Both the position numbers and the translations under genes were made by a program. The notes below the pieces were generated by a model. It saw only the letters and a list, made by a program, of their open reading frames with translations, did no database searches and was not told the origin of the DNA. Shown in pieces: positions 1 to 12,100 of a stretch of 64,000 bases of DNA (positions within the stretch are counted from its first letter, which is position 1; the number at the start of each line of letters is the position of its first letter). Source of the DNA: Lobosporangium transversale (taxonomy: Eukaryota > Mortierellomycota > Mortierellomycetes > Mortierellales > Mortierellaceae); the NCBI RefSeq assembly GCF_002105155.1, contig NW_019029005.1:434001-498000 (forward strand), read 5' to 3'.

Positions 1-43
1 TCAAATTTGAAGCAACACTCACGGTATTCATCTGAGAAGACTA

Positions 44-2148
44 ATGTCACTGCTCTGGAGGCTTGGGATCCCCTGTGTCCTCACGATCAACTACACCAGT
101 GCAAGGCCTTCGAAAGAGCACCATAGCATCGAGCCTGTCCGTGAGGAGCTGGAACTTTGGGAGAACGACGAAAAAGTAGCGACATATGTAAGAAGACCAA
201 TGAAAGGGAGCAAGGATATGAAGAAGTGGCATGTTTGGCTTTAATATCGCGTTAACCTAATACTTTTATTTATGCTGGTCATATGTAGAAACTTGGAAAC
301 TGTATTGGAAGGGGACAGTTTGGCTCTGTATATAAGTAAGTTGTTTTGTTTGTCTGACACTTTGCTCGGTTATTATTGGGGCCTATTAATCATTATGTTT
401 ATTTATATCATTTAAACTAACTTCATACTCGATGTATTTGATAACAATTGTAGAGCGATGAATATGGTGACAGGCCAGATGGTTGCAGTGAAGCGGATCA
501 AGATCGATGGGCTGAAAGATGAAGAACGGGACATGTTGATGCAGGAAGTAGATTTATTGAAGTCACTTGCTCATCCATCAATTGTCAAGTATGAGGGATT
601 TATTAAAACAGAGGACTATCTCAACATTGTCCTGGAGTTTGTTAGAACGGTTCGCTCTTGACAACACTCAAATCCTTTGGGGCATTTCCCGAAAAGCTCG
701 TAGTCGCATATGTGGTCAAAATCCTGGAAGGACTTGTTTATCTTCATGGCAAAGAGGTAATTTTATTATTTTGTATTGAAAGTAGACACTGAATGTATGA
801 TTTGTGTAAAGTAGTCTGAAATGACGCAAAGGAGATTGTCTACTGATTATATGGTGGGTTTTTATTTTATGGCATTTTTAGGTTGTTCATTGTGATCTAA
901 AGGCTGCCAACATTCTCACAACTAAGAATGGAAACGTGAAGCTTTCAGATTTTGGAGTATCTCTTAATCTCAAGGTGAAGGAGTCTGACTTTGGTGCTGT
1001 TGCTGGAACACCTAATTGGAGTATGTTGATCGAATGCAATAGTCGTTATTGGATTGGCCTTTACAAAGCTATGGGATTGTTTAATTTCCGATTACATCTT
1101 GTCCTTCTCTCTCTAATATCATTTCCCTTTTTCTTCCCTTTTTTATAAATTTTCATTAGTGGCACCGGAGGTGATTGAGTTGAAAGGTGCCTCACCAGCC
1201 AGTGATATCTGGTCTTTGGGATGCACAATCATTGAGATGCTGACGGGACGGCCTCCTTATGCAGATCTACTTGCAATGACAACTTTGTTCCGCATTGTAG
1301 AAGATGAGCGACCGCCATTGCCCAGTGACGTGTCTGCAGACCTATTGGATTTCTTATGCCAGTGTTTTCAAAAAGACCCAGCGTTGCGGCCCAGCGCAGG
1401 AGATTTGGGTCGCCATGTTTGGATTAAGCGTAATTTTGCAGCAAAGGTTAGCATAGGACAAACATTTTGCTCGTTTCCCATTGTCAATTTGTAAAAACGG
1501 CTTGGTAGTCTAATGCGAAAAGGTTATCTATTTATTCCATTCTTTCAGGAACTTAAGCCTATGGACAGTTTACCATTTATGAAGCGTAAACTGCTGGAGC
1601 CAAAGGAGAGAGTCCTTGCATCAACGCAAGAAGAAGGCAAAGAAAATGGAGCGGCTGCTAGAAGGTCTCTAACGCCACTTGGGCTCTCTTCAGGAACAGC
1701 TACAGGGCCACCACCGGCTGTATCTCCTAACGTTCCACTGCAGGCAAGTGGAAGTGGCGTAGCACTCGACGAGGAAGCGTTGACAGTGCTGGTGCATTTT
1801 ATGCTTCTTCGACTGTTCCAGCTCCGACCGTTCTCCATGATCGGTATCAGGAAATGAACCGAATGAGCGGCAAGGCAACCAATCAGCACCAGTTTGTTAA
1901 GAGTTCATTTGCAAAACGTAATGGAGATTTCAATTATGTTGGAAGCTGTAATATCTTATTGATACGTACTGTTCCTGAATATTCTTACTGATGCTACTTT
2001 CTTTTATTCTATAACCTCTTAAAGCTGTGGAGTGTAGATTGTGCCACGATCACGTGAAGAAGCAGGCTGTAATCTGTCAAGGTAAAGTCGGTGCTCAATA
2101 GAATGGCTTATAAATGTGAACATGGCTGGAGAGATAGAAATGGTGCTC

Positions 2149-2179
<31 letters not shown>

Positions 2180-4537
2180 CTCTCCTTATGACTCCTTAGA
2201 TTGCAGTATGGTATTTCACCGAAAATGTCAGTTCTATGTCGGTAATACATGTTTTCCGGGTCCACATCTCTCTTATTTCCAGTCAGGCACACCTGTTCCA
2301 TCCTTGCCCAACCTGAAAGTACTAGCGAATGGAAAAGTCAAAGGAGGCAGTCGTCCCAGTTCCAGGGCTTCACAGTTGAATGTGGATGACCGATCACGAT
2401 CCGCAACTCCTTCTCAAGGTCTCTCACCACGACCCTGTCCAACACCTCCGCTCTCAATTTTCAGCAAACGTGAGACGACCACAATCAACGAAAGCTCAGA
2501 GCATAGTAGGTTATTTCCCCTGTACCTCCACTGCCATTACCTCAGCTCCCCTTGACTTCTGTTCAGCGTACCATGTCCCCTGAAGGGTACCTGACCCTGC
2601 GGATCCATACAACAGTCAGAATCAGATTCAGGGCCAATCAATGCGACCACCAAGCCGCCAATGCGATAGCCCTACATCACCGACGTTTTCAGGACTCCGC
2701 AACTTGATTTCAGGAGGGGAGGAGATTCTCGTTCAGTAAGAAAGGCACATCTGCATCAAATGCCCATCCACTCCCAACGCCACCTACGTCGTATAGCTCT
2801 AATCCTACGCCATCTGCTGTCGCTTCTTCCACTGTACATGTACGACAGCAGGCTGGGACTCCAGACTCTAGCAAGACACCTCGGCAACCTCCTACGACAC
2901 CACCAAAAACACTTCCTGTCCCGATCACAGGCAACAATAAAACAATAAAGTTAATTTGAATGACTCCGCGGGCCGAAAATATCGTGGGCGTCTATATCAT
3001 CCTGGGCCTGGACCGTTGGATCCATTGGATGATAATGACATTAATGTGATTGGCCATTTCAGTCGAAGCCATCAAAGACCAACTCGATCAATATTTTCTC
3101 TACAAGTGCGCCACCAGTTTCATACGGACTATATGGCGGTAGCGGGAAGAAGGTTAGGAGCAGGAGCAGAGTTCTGGGAAGCCGCCATAGCGCGTCGTCG
3201 TTGAAAAAGTATGGTGACGATGAGTTTGATGGAAACGATGAACAAGAGCAGAAAAGAGTGGACAGCGATGATGATGCCGAAATGGCCATGATGGCATTGA
3301 TGATATGGAAGAGAGGATCTGGAAGGGATGTTAATTCCTTCGTGGCTAGAACACCACGTTCGAGTGTCGATGCTGGACATCCTGTTGTCGTTACTAACGG
3401 TGTGGACACCTCGAGTCAATAGCCACCAATCCTTTGGCCAGGCATTGAGTCATAAACAAATGCAGCTAAGCCGGGAGCCACCGTCGCCACCGCCACGACT
3501 ACCGCGATCAAACATAGCCGCTTATCACCAAAATGATTTTCCTAGGCCTCACTCAGGCGCAAAGTCACCAGCTATGCGAAAGTGTCTTCAGCAAACCCAA
3601 CAGTCACAACAGCAACCTTCACTTTCTGGTGGTGGACGCAGTCAGCTGAATAGTGGATACAGCTCTTCTGGGTCCTCTTCTGCAGCGTTGACGTCGTCTT
3701 ATTCGTCAACTCAATCGAACAATAGCTCGTCTGCTTCATCTCTGGGTTCGGTTGCAGCATTGCTGGAAGAAGAAAACGGGCGATGAAGGAAATTCAACAG
3801 CAACAGTATCATTCTGGAGGGGCTCGGTCCAAGAATGCAATGCTCAATGTCCCCACAGGATTTCATTTGGCAACACAGCCTCGAGAGGCTCATCACGTAG
3901 GCATTCGGACCATGCTCAACCGCTTCTCGGCTTCAAACAAGGATCACACAACACGGTTATGACCGCCGCTGAGTGTGCATGACAAAGAAAAAAGAAAAGG
4001 AGACACAGCTGTTGCAACAACATCGCGATATTTCCAACAAGAGTCCATTAAATGCATATAATAACATCAACAGTATGTCTACAGGAGCAATCAAGCACCA
4101 GATCCAAGCTCCTACACAATACCAGCAGCTTCATGGCCAGGCTCTTGCTGGAGTAAGATCAATTCATCCATTACAGCAGCAAACATCAGACACGATTGCC
4201 AGAAGCACGGATGTCGAACTCAACAGAGTTCGATAACATTGTCGGGCAGAGAACAAAGTTTGCTCAGGGGTATGAATTGAGCCACCACCAACTTGAGGCA
4301 GCGAATGGAACATTATTACAGAATGCAACAAACGCATGGAGAGCTTCATCACCTGGTGGGATCCATTACTCAGCAGATTCCACTTCTTCATCTACAATTT
4401 TACCACCGTCGTCTTCATCACATGCCAATGGTTTGGTAGGAGGAGGAGCAGAGGCTGCTTTGTCGGCCCTCAAGAGGGGTCGTAAGGTCATTCGGCGAAG
4501 TATGGGTGCAACTCTTGAGAAAGAGCACTGGGATTAA
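44..4537 (+). CDS. SepH/Cdc7-family septation initiation protein kinase (interrupted by frameshifts)
   Basis: Ser/Thr kinase of the septation initiation network, which triggers septum formation after mitosis. Spliced N-terminal exons are 44-187, 289-335, 454-756, 882-1020, 1160-1446 and from 1549. Together they give a complete kinase domain: glycine loop GRGQFGSVY, AVKRIK, catalytic HCDLKAANIL, DFG, GTPNWMAPEV and DIWSLGCTIIEML. The Arg of the usual HRD motif is Cys; I recall the same Cys in filamentous-fungal SepH, so it is probably not inactivating. After a linker, exons near 1890-1917, 2030-2080 and from 2200 give HQFVKSSFAKP, CRLC, VKKQAVIC and DCSMVFHRKC, the C1-like zinc finger seen at the C-terminus of fungal Cdc7/SepH. 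The rest, to the TAA at 4535-4537, is low complexity and changes frame at least seven times. Near 641 one base is missing inside LEFV(E)NGSL. The first ATG is at 44, but an upstream exon may lie outside the window. Confidence 0.85.
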
Positions 4538-4561
4538 GAAACCAAATCATGTCCCATGACG

Positions 4562-4564
<3 letters not shown>

Positions 4565-4593
<29 letters not shown>
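4565..4593. repeat. 29-base poly(A) run
   Basis: An uninterrupted A run starting 28 bases after the stop codon of the SepH-like gene. It lies in the short convergent gap shared with the minus-strand gene ending at 4775. No function is claimed; it is one of many long homopolymers in the window. Confidence 0.9.
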
Positions 4594-4595
<2 letters not shown>

Positions 4596-4774
4596 TCGGT
4601 ATGGGCATGATATGATGCCATTTATTTAACCAACATTCACCATTCCATTCCAGACTGGACATCAATTAATATCTATTGTACTAATACTTGTAATGATAAC
4701 GATAATGATAATGATAATGACAATAAAAGATACATTTCCTTTTTTTTTTTTTTTTAACTAAGAATTGGATAATT

Positions 4775-5421
4775 TTATGCTCTAGTTTTGTTTTTCCACA
4801 TAATTTCAATACCACTATTTTCGCCTTTAACAGGATTTTGATAGTCAGCAGAAGAAGAAGATGCTGATGCTGATGCTGATGCTGATGCTAAAGATGATGG
4901 ATGCCGGGTATTTTCCTGTTGTTGTTCTAATAGCTGTCTTTCTTTTCCTTCTCTTGCAGTCCGTCCGGTGAATTCTTGCCATCCTTCATTCACCATCTTC
5001 TCTTCCGTCTCCTCCTCTTCTTCTTGATAGTTGTCAATGTCGAGGGATCCTGTATGGATGCTGAGAGGGTTTGATCTGAGGTACCAGTGTTTAGGTCTGT
5101 ATCTGTACCTGTATTTATCGGTCTAGAGTGATCTGTCAAAAGTGATATGAGGGGACCTTGTGATGATATTGATGGAGCATCTGTGGTGGTAGTAGCGGTA
5201 GACGACTGACTTGCATGATGATTCTTTTTGTTCTTCTTTTCGATAACATGAAAATCTTTGCCTTGACGACGTTGTTGATCCAATGCTTGGGCACGTTTTT
5301 CATCGACGACCTGCCAAGGAACAAATGCAGGTGCTGCGACAGTGAAGACGGCCCCGACCGCGACAGTGAAGAAGAGTGAAAGAGTGATTCGCTGTCGCTG
5401 CAACAGCGTGAGCGGTCGCAT
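4775..5421 (-). CDS. Small single-pass membrane protein, unknown function
   Basis: The ATG at 5421 opens a protein with a short basic N-terminus (MRPLTLLQRQR) followed by a hydrophobic segment of about 20 residues (SLFFTVAVGAVFTVAAPAFV) and then a charged segment with VPWQVVDEKRAQALDQQRR. The arrangement suits a small organelle membrane protein, possibly of the mitochondrial inner membrane, but I do not recognise the family. The open frame stops at 4990 in a Lys/Arg run. Shifting one frame in the purine-rich stretch around 5010-5030 gives an acidic continuation (EEETEEKMVNEGWQEFTGR) that runs through a Ser-Ala repeat (positions 4857-4889) to a stop at 4775. I take this as one gene of about 215 codons with one indel. 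The alternative is a 143-residue protein ending at 4990. It converges on the SepH-like gene. Confidence 0.5.
4857..4889. repeat. TGATGC hexanucleotide microsatellite
   Basis: About five copies of a GATGCT/TGATGC unit. On the minus strand it would encode alternating Ser and Ala in the C-terminal part of the small membrane protein. Confidence 0.85.
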
Positions 5422-6530
5422 TATTTATTCTTTCTCTCTCTTGTCAATTTGTGTAAGAAATGGATATGGGGCTCCCGATAAAGAAATGTAGAATGGGTTT
5501 TTATATCCCGGTTGGTTTTGAGTGTCGTGTATAAAGTAAATAAGTATGTTATATAAATATTTTTAGCTGATCTGAATCCTTCGGAGGTTTCCTGAATTCT
5601 TTTTAGATCTTGCTTTGGTCAATGATTCACTCAAGAAGCATTGATGAAATTAGCCTAGTGTTTCGGTTTTTGTCTTTTTGTTGTCTTGAGAACTGAGCAG
5701 GATGATCCAGCGATGTTGGGGTCAATGAGAGTAATTTTCTACTTATTACTTTGTAACTTGAAGTGATGCCGGAGAAGAGAGATTGAAACTGGATGCCATG
5801 TGTCATGTGACTAGATCATCAACCACAATAGTGAAAAGTGAATGAATGTCTATCAATATTGATAAATCAAAACGTTATCTGTCCTTAAACAATGCATGTA
5901 TGTATCTTTCATTTTAGACATTGTTCTATGGGTATGTTGTTTAATGGGCCTTTTGTTCTTTCTCCAACGGACTTGTTCTTCCTTCGGACAAAGCTTTCTT
6001 TATCTCTTACCTTGCCAGGATAGTTCTTATTGTTTTCGAAAGAATGTGTGCTTTGAACTTGTGCGGGTGAATGAATAGCCATGGCCTGTATTTTTATCTT
6101 GGTTGCACACATTAAATTCACCTCTCTGTTTTCTTGGCAGGAATGATCTTTTTTTTTTTTTTTTTTTTTTTTCTTTCGCTAAATGGCATTCTCATGAACT
6201 TTTATAATTCTATTATTTATACTCCTCTCTCCACCTTCTACCTCGCTCTTGATAAAAAAAAAAATAGAAAAAAAAAACTCATTCACGTACATTCATATTC
6301 ATATTCACATTCACGTTCACATGTTCATTGTGTTCTGTCATTGAACGTTTTTAAAAGAAAAAATTGCCTTGACAAAGAAAAAAAAAAAATGAAACTGTCA
6401 CACAGTGTCCTCTCGTTTCCTTTTCTTCCTTCCACTCGTCGTCAACGCTTTCGGCGGCAACTACTTCGTATGAAGTCCTCTATTCAACATACTCTCTTTC
6501 CCCCCTTTATCTTATCCACTTCATCCAAAC
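5422..6530. other. Intergenic region, shared upstream DNA of two divergent genes
   Basis: About 1.1 kb between the small minus-strand gene and the plus-strand Cys-rich gene. I see AT-rich DNA with a T run at about 6150-6172, a CATTCA-type repeat at about 6280-6330 and short A runs. The reading frames here are homopolymer-driven and show no protein-like composition. It presumably holds both promoters, but I cannot point to a specific element. Confidence 0.6.
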
Positions 6531-6571
6531 TATGTCTGCTATTGTATTGGTTTACCCTGTGAATCCACAGA

Positions 6572-8491
6572 ATGCGCGCTGTAAAGGCTCTTATCGATAC
6601 AACAGCAACGATAACAAGTTCGATGGAGATTGCAGATGCTACTGTTCCTGCTACAGTAATAGCAGCAGCTAATACCAATTTGGAACAGCAACAACAACAT
6701 CAACAACAACAGAAACAGCAACATCTTCACTACTACTTCCTTCCTCGACGCCCACGTTAATAATCCCACTTCAATGCCAGGATTGTATGGGTCCCAACAA
6801 CACCAATATCAATAATATGACTTGTTACAAAAACACACGTGCATTCCATTACAATACCTTTGCGACAACAACAGCTTCCAAAACGCCTGTACAGATATAG
6901 TAGATACCCAAGACCCCAATGATGATCAAGATTATGATAATGGTCCGATTCTCTGCCAGGATCAACTCTGTGTAGCAGCCAATTTCTTGCCTCTACCTTC
7001 GCCTGGATCAGGCAAGATGAGTCGAAGCAGTAGCTCGGATTGTCTGATAGGCAACTATTACTCACTCTTTGGATCAATACCAAGTACACTCAGTCTTGTG
7101 TAGAAGCATCCATAATTATTATTATTTATAGTAATAAGAACCAACGGCGACGTCAAGTAGCGTGATGGTGTCAAGCGTGGAATATTTTGTTCAAGGATCT
7201 TGCTTTTTAAAGCACTTTGCCCAGGTTGGATTGTCGACCACCGTTTGTATGTCAAAGGACGGGCTTGGATCAGCTGTACGGGATTTGTGTCGATGGTTCA
7301 GAGAGGACGGAGCGGAGATGGCGGAGGCAGTGGATCATCACCAGCTGGAGGAGCGACCACAAAGTATTCTGCACAGGAGTATCTTGTTCAGGGGCTTTTG
7401 ATCGGATATGTTGTTTAGCGTTGGGGATTGGACTCGGAGTCGGGTTTTGGGCACTATAAGCGGAAACGATTCACATCACGATGGATGGGTCACATATGTG
7501 AACAAACAGGAACAGCGCGTACACTTCACGGTTACACTACGACACGTGCTCGATCTCGTACTCAAGCCTGTGATTCTTCTGCTTCTGCCTCTACTTCCGC
7601 TGCTACAGCTACTGCCTTTGCTTCTGCTTCTGTTGGCGATAGGGCAAAAAGTTGGATCTCATCTCTATTGGTGTCATTGTAGGGGAAAGCGACCATTACA
7701 AGAGACAGCCAATTCAACTAGGATAACCCATTGTCGTTATCGTCTTAGCTGTTGTAGCAATGGATAATCGCGATTCCATAGCAGAGTCTATTATTACCCA
7801 AAGCAGTGATATCTTTGTGAACAACAACAGCCGCAATAACCGATGGCGTTGGCGATGGGGCGTGCCTTCACTCAATAATAATAGCAACACGGGGTTTATG
7901 TTTACTAGATGTTTTGGTCCTGGAGGAGCTACTCTCTATCCAGAAATGGAAACCGCCCCCATGTATCAGAATGGACCTGATCTTCCGAGTTATCATGCAG
8001 CAATGAAGGGATTGCAATGAACACAATTCATAGTGGAGAAGGAGAAGGAGAAGGAGGAGAAAGAGAAGAAAGAGGGGAAATAGAGAATAATAGTCTTCAA
8101 ACAAGTCCAACGACACAGAGACTTACTCGACCAAGATCTGCATCTGGCACAACAGCAACAGTAGCAGCAAACGACAGCGACGACAGCAGCAACCGCATCA
8201 ACGTTGAGATCAGTTGAACCAGAAATGCCACCACTAACTCTGGTCAAGGCGTTTGATCAAGAGAATGCCCAGGCAAGTTGCGCATGTAGTACTGCGCACA
8301 ATGAGGGTAATGTCATGGCTGTACCATCTACTTCACACCCACGCCCTCCTCCTCCCTCCTCTTCTTTAAGCATAAGTCGTTCTGTCTCTCAACAATCTCG
8401 GCAGTCTCGCGGTCTCAGTGATCGAGCTTGTCTGCAAACTAAAAGCCTGACAAAGAAATCAGAGAAATGGGAAATTTGGAATATAGTATAA
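6572..8491 (+). CDS. Cys-rich predicted membrane protein, unknown family (frameshifted)
   Basis: A coding-like stretch with no single long frame. Different frames give, in order, a Thr-rich leader, a Cys-containing segment (LQCQDCMGPNNTN, then NMTCYKN, then GPILCQDQLCVAANF), a Gly/Ser-rich spacer (RSGDGGGSGSSPAGGATT near 7310-7360), hydrophobic segments (LALGIGLGVGFWAL near 7420-7459 and PIVVIVLAVVAM near 7725-7763), and a tail with MYQNGPDLPSYHAAMKGL near 7960-8018. The last frame, rich in Ser/Pro, ends with a TAA at 8489-8491. This resembles the organisation of fungal type I membrane proteins: Cys-rich extracellular part, Gly/Ser stalk, membrane segment, Pro-rich cytoplasmic tail. The true start is unclear; an alternative ATG at 6532 opens another frame that also yields Cys residues. 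I do not recognise a family. It converges with the next gene. Confidence 0.4.
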
Positions 8492-8511
8492 TAATTAGAT
8501 ACCCTGTTGGC

Positions 8512-8540
8512 TTTTTTTTTTTTTTTTTTTTTTTTTTTTT
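8512..8540. repeat. Long poly(T) run
   Basis: A T run of about 29 bases just after the stop of the upstream plus-strand gene, followed by AT-rich DNA and a second T run at about 8745-8770. Both lie in the convergent gap between two genes. Confidence 0.85.
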
Positions 8541-8772
8541 CAAGAACAACCATCTGTCTTCTGTAAATATAACATCTGTACATATTCTCAAAATATAATT
8601 TTAACCCATCATTTAGAATAATTTTTAAACCATCATTATTATTATCATACTATTATATATACAAAATGAGTTATGGTGATCGCTACTATTACTTGTAAAC
8701 ACTTTACTATTTAACAATGTTAATGTGGTATCAAAGATTCGCAGTTTTTTTTTTTTTTTTTTTTTTTTTTCT

Positions 8773-11700
8773 TCACCGACTAGAAGCAATGGCGACAAAG
8801 ATGGCCAAAAAGACAAAGCCAAAAGTCAAAAGGGAGCAAGCGAAACTAGCCTTACTAGGGCCTGGGATTGACTCCTCCGAGTAAAGATTAAAGAGTTCCG
8901 GCAACCTTGGACCTGTCGAAAGCGCAAATGTCTCGACCTCTGGCCTCAGACCATGTAAGACTCGAATGACTGCCCTTCGTTTGCGGAGGCTGATAGGAAA
9001 TGAAGATGACCATCGAGGGTCATTGGGGGATGATTCAGAATGCTCGTTTGGGTGGTAGGAGGGAGGAGGAGGAGAAAGGCGACAGATTAATGTAGCCTTG
9101 CTGTGTATTTGCGCGCAATGTCATCATTGCAGCATCCGCAGCTGTTGATTGAGATTGACCGCTGCTAAGGGGGTCTGCCCCTAAGGATCTGCTTGTTGCC
9201 CTTCCCTGTCCTGCAGGTTGGATATCACTGACAGTGGATCTTCTGATCTGTCATTGTCGGGGATGATCCAAACTTCTGCAACGGGCCCGCCTTTGACACG
9301 CTGGCCCATGACCAAGAAATCATCTCGAGCGAGAGTAAATAGACGCCTTGCAGGCGTTTCCGGCACTGAAGGCATAGTATAATTTATTCCTGTCGTTGCT
9401 ATTCTAGGGGTGAAGATGTTTCCTTGGCCTCGATTGTGCTCTTGGCCTTGAGAAGTAATGCTTTTAAGGCCATCAAAGCGCCCAAAAGCTGAGCTATTTG
9501 CCTGTTCAAATGGTGGTGGCGGTGGTAACGGGGTTGTGTGCTCGAAATCGGCCGAACCACTCGACGAGATGCTTGCGTGGTGCCACATTCTTCTCGCCAA
9601 GCATAGTGTTGTCCACGAATGCGCATCGATATCTCCATGGATTCTCGATAAGACGGCTTCAAATCCAATGAAGATTTTAATCGCTCAATCAGACTCATCC
9701 TTTTCCCTCTGGATCGCTGATAGTAGTTGCTGTTGCTCCTGCCTTTGCTGAAGCTTCTTTAGCCTTCTCTGTTCTGCCTTTTGGCTTTATTCTCCTTGGA
9801 ATAATAATCCAGCCGTGTCCGCCACCACATGACCACTCTCCATGTGAGCTTTCTTGTCGACATTGTTGAAGATTGGTATCATGATGAATTGACCACCAAA
9901 TCCATGTCTGTGGATCTTCAGCTATACAAACGCGAATGAGGGTCTTTTGAAAATTCAGATGTCAATGCGTTATTGAATAGGTTATTGTCACTGCCATTAC
10001 GATTAGCCTGATCCAGTCCTAGGCTCAATTGGTGTGCCAGGATCGTATCCTCCTTTCACCTTCGTACCCATCGTTGACCTGAACATGCTGAACCGACGGC
10101 AGGGGCCTCGCGTTTATGGATGTTCGCAGTAGTGATGATGTTGGGGATGAGGGTGGCGGTAATGGCGTTGGCACCACCACTGTCGATGTCAATATTGGTG
10201 TTGCCAAGGACGAAGGATTTACCTGTAGTTCTGACCCTGCGGACGCTTGGCTTGTGTCTGCTGAAGCAAGAACTTCTTCTGTGACATCTGCTATTTCGAC
10301 CATTGCTGTCGCCCCAAAGAACGTTAAAGATGCTGATGGCAAAGGTCCTGATATTACTGAAACTGTTACCGGCGCTGCTACTGGCACCTCTGTTGACGGA
10401 GAATGTGGTCTAGGCGCGGACAGTGGTGACATGTCTCTGATATTCCCCTCTCCACTTACTGGAGCCATAGTCCTTAGTACCGGTAAAGACAAAGTATCTG
10501 TGTTTTCCAAATCATGACTAGAAACGGAGGAAGCATGTGTTTGCGTATTGGCCAATAAGGCTGTAGTCGCTGCTCCAGGGCTACGCTGATCAGCAGGGGT
10601 CATTCCCTCTGATTGTCGGACTGGCCCACGCCTACGAGGTGGCACGTACCGTCGCGATCTCGACGCTGGTCCTCCGGGCCTGTTCAGCGGCGGCGGACCG
10701 CCTCGGATGTGTCCAGTAGCCACCCTCTCTAGACCGCTCGATCTTTGCACCCGATCATTGTTAATGTTCGTGTCTGAAAGACTTCGGTGCTGACTGGCAT
10801 CCATATGATTGAACTCAATAGCTTCCTGTCCGGGTTGTCGGTCCGCTCAGCTACAACTTCATAGGAGCGACCTGAATCGTGCTCATTCTGCAGTAGTTGA
10901 TGCGAATTCCGGATCTGTGATGGATTCTGAGGCTGTAGATCCCTGACTGTCATAGGAAGCTCTGTGAGGGCATTAGGGTCAGATTGGGCAGGCTGAACGT
11001 TGCGATAGTAAGGTCCGAAGTGATCCCTGCAGATTATGATTACGGATGAAGCGCCTACTGTTGCGAGTTCTTGGAACTAATTGTGTTGATTTGCCAGATA
11101 GTTTTGGATCCATCAAATAGCATAGATATTCGATTGTATCTTCGACCCAATACTCTAATGTCCAAGCACCTTGTTGAGAAGGTGAGCCTTCTCTTACTTC
11201 TTCTCTTTCTTCTTCTTCTGCTTCTTCGATTTGTAATGTCTCATCTTGTCTCTGCTGTAAATGGGTAGGCTGCCCTGGCCCACAAGGCCCTGTCTGTGTC
11301 GTGTTTGAGTTAGTGTTAGCGTATGAGTGGTTGCAGGGTGTGTGTGGCCAACTATATTCGATGGAATATGCTGCCGCCTGACTTCATAGTCTAAGATTCC
11401 ACAAGGCTATAGCTCGGGATCACAACGTAGGTTGTACTCTGATCCTCTGGAAGGTTGAATGGTAATGCGGATATGGGAATGGGGATATATCCCGGAAGCT
11501 CATCCTCCTCCAGAAACGGTCGGCGATATATTGGTGTGGGCATGGGTGCGCGGAAGTAGTTGCTACTGCTATTGGTACTGCTGGTGCTAGAGGCCCCTGA
11601 TGATGTATCATCTCCGTTTCTATTGCATACGTTTCGTTTGCACTTTTGAGGAAGCGAGGTTGTTGTTGATTCGACTACAACGGCCCCAGGGTGAGGGCTA

Positions 11701-12100
11701 GGTCCTTCCATGTCATCACGTTTTGTTGTACGTAGGCTGGCGGGTAAAGAGGCAGCGAAGCCCTTGTGGTTATGTAATATTGATGGTTGCCAGTGTGCTA
11801 CTGTGTTTCCTTCATGAATGAGGGTGCACTCCTGAACTGGCCTGGTGCTCTGACTTTGAGTGAGATTGATACTGATGAGGATACCATTTAGACGATGACG
11901 ACTCTGGTTGACAATTAGAAACTGTTATATTCATTTTCAGATCCAGAAGCATAATATGACCTTCTGGAAAAAGTTTAGTTGACGTATTCGCAGAGGAGAT
12001 GGTGGTAGCGGAGTCTCATCTGTATCCAACGAAATGATAAACGCCGTCGTAGACTGGGCTAATGCTTGTCGGCTTCGTAATCCATTGTTGTTACCGCACG
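8773..12100 (-). CDS. Tail-anchored protein of unknown family (frameshifted, at least one intron)
   Basis: Minus-strand coding signal runs through several frames. From the 5' side: RSRQALAQSTTAFIISLDTD near 12040-12090, a segment with CTLIHEGNTVAHW near 11790-11850, MEGPSPHPGAVVVESTTTSL from 11711, EYWVEDTIEYLCYLMDPKL near 11100-11160, a disordered Pro/Ser block at 10804-10025, a Trp-rich segment (CIAEDPQTWIWWSIHHDTN) near 9870-9930, and the block at 9600-9181. Near 9150-9180 the frame shifts again and leads through SLRKRRAVIRVLHGL to a hydrophobic C-terminus (SLLTFGFVFLAIFVAIASSR) ending with the stop at 8773-8775. A C-terminal membrane helix with almost nothing after it suggests a tail anchor facing the cytosol. 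The region 11160-11280 is Lys-rich on this strand and may be intronic. The 5' end is not resolved. I do not recognise the family. Confidence 0.45.

Noticed and set aside
882-1020. Septation kinase as catalytically dead because of HCD
   Set aside because: Catalytic Asp, Lys and Asn, DFG and APE are all present; loss of the HRD Arg alone does not abolish activity.
6134-6562. A 142-codon plus-strand frame
   Set aside because: Built from a T run, A runs and a CATTCA repeat; it precedes the Cys-rich gene and is more likely upstream DNA.
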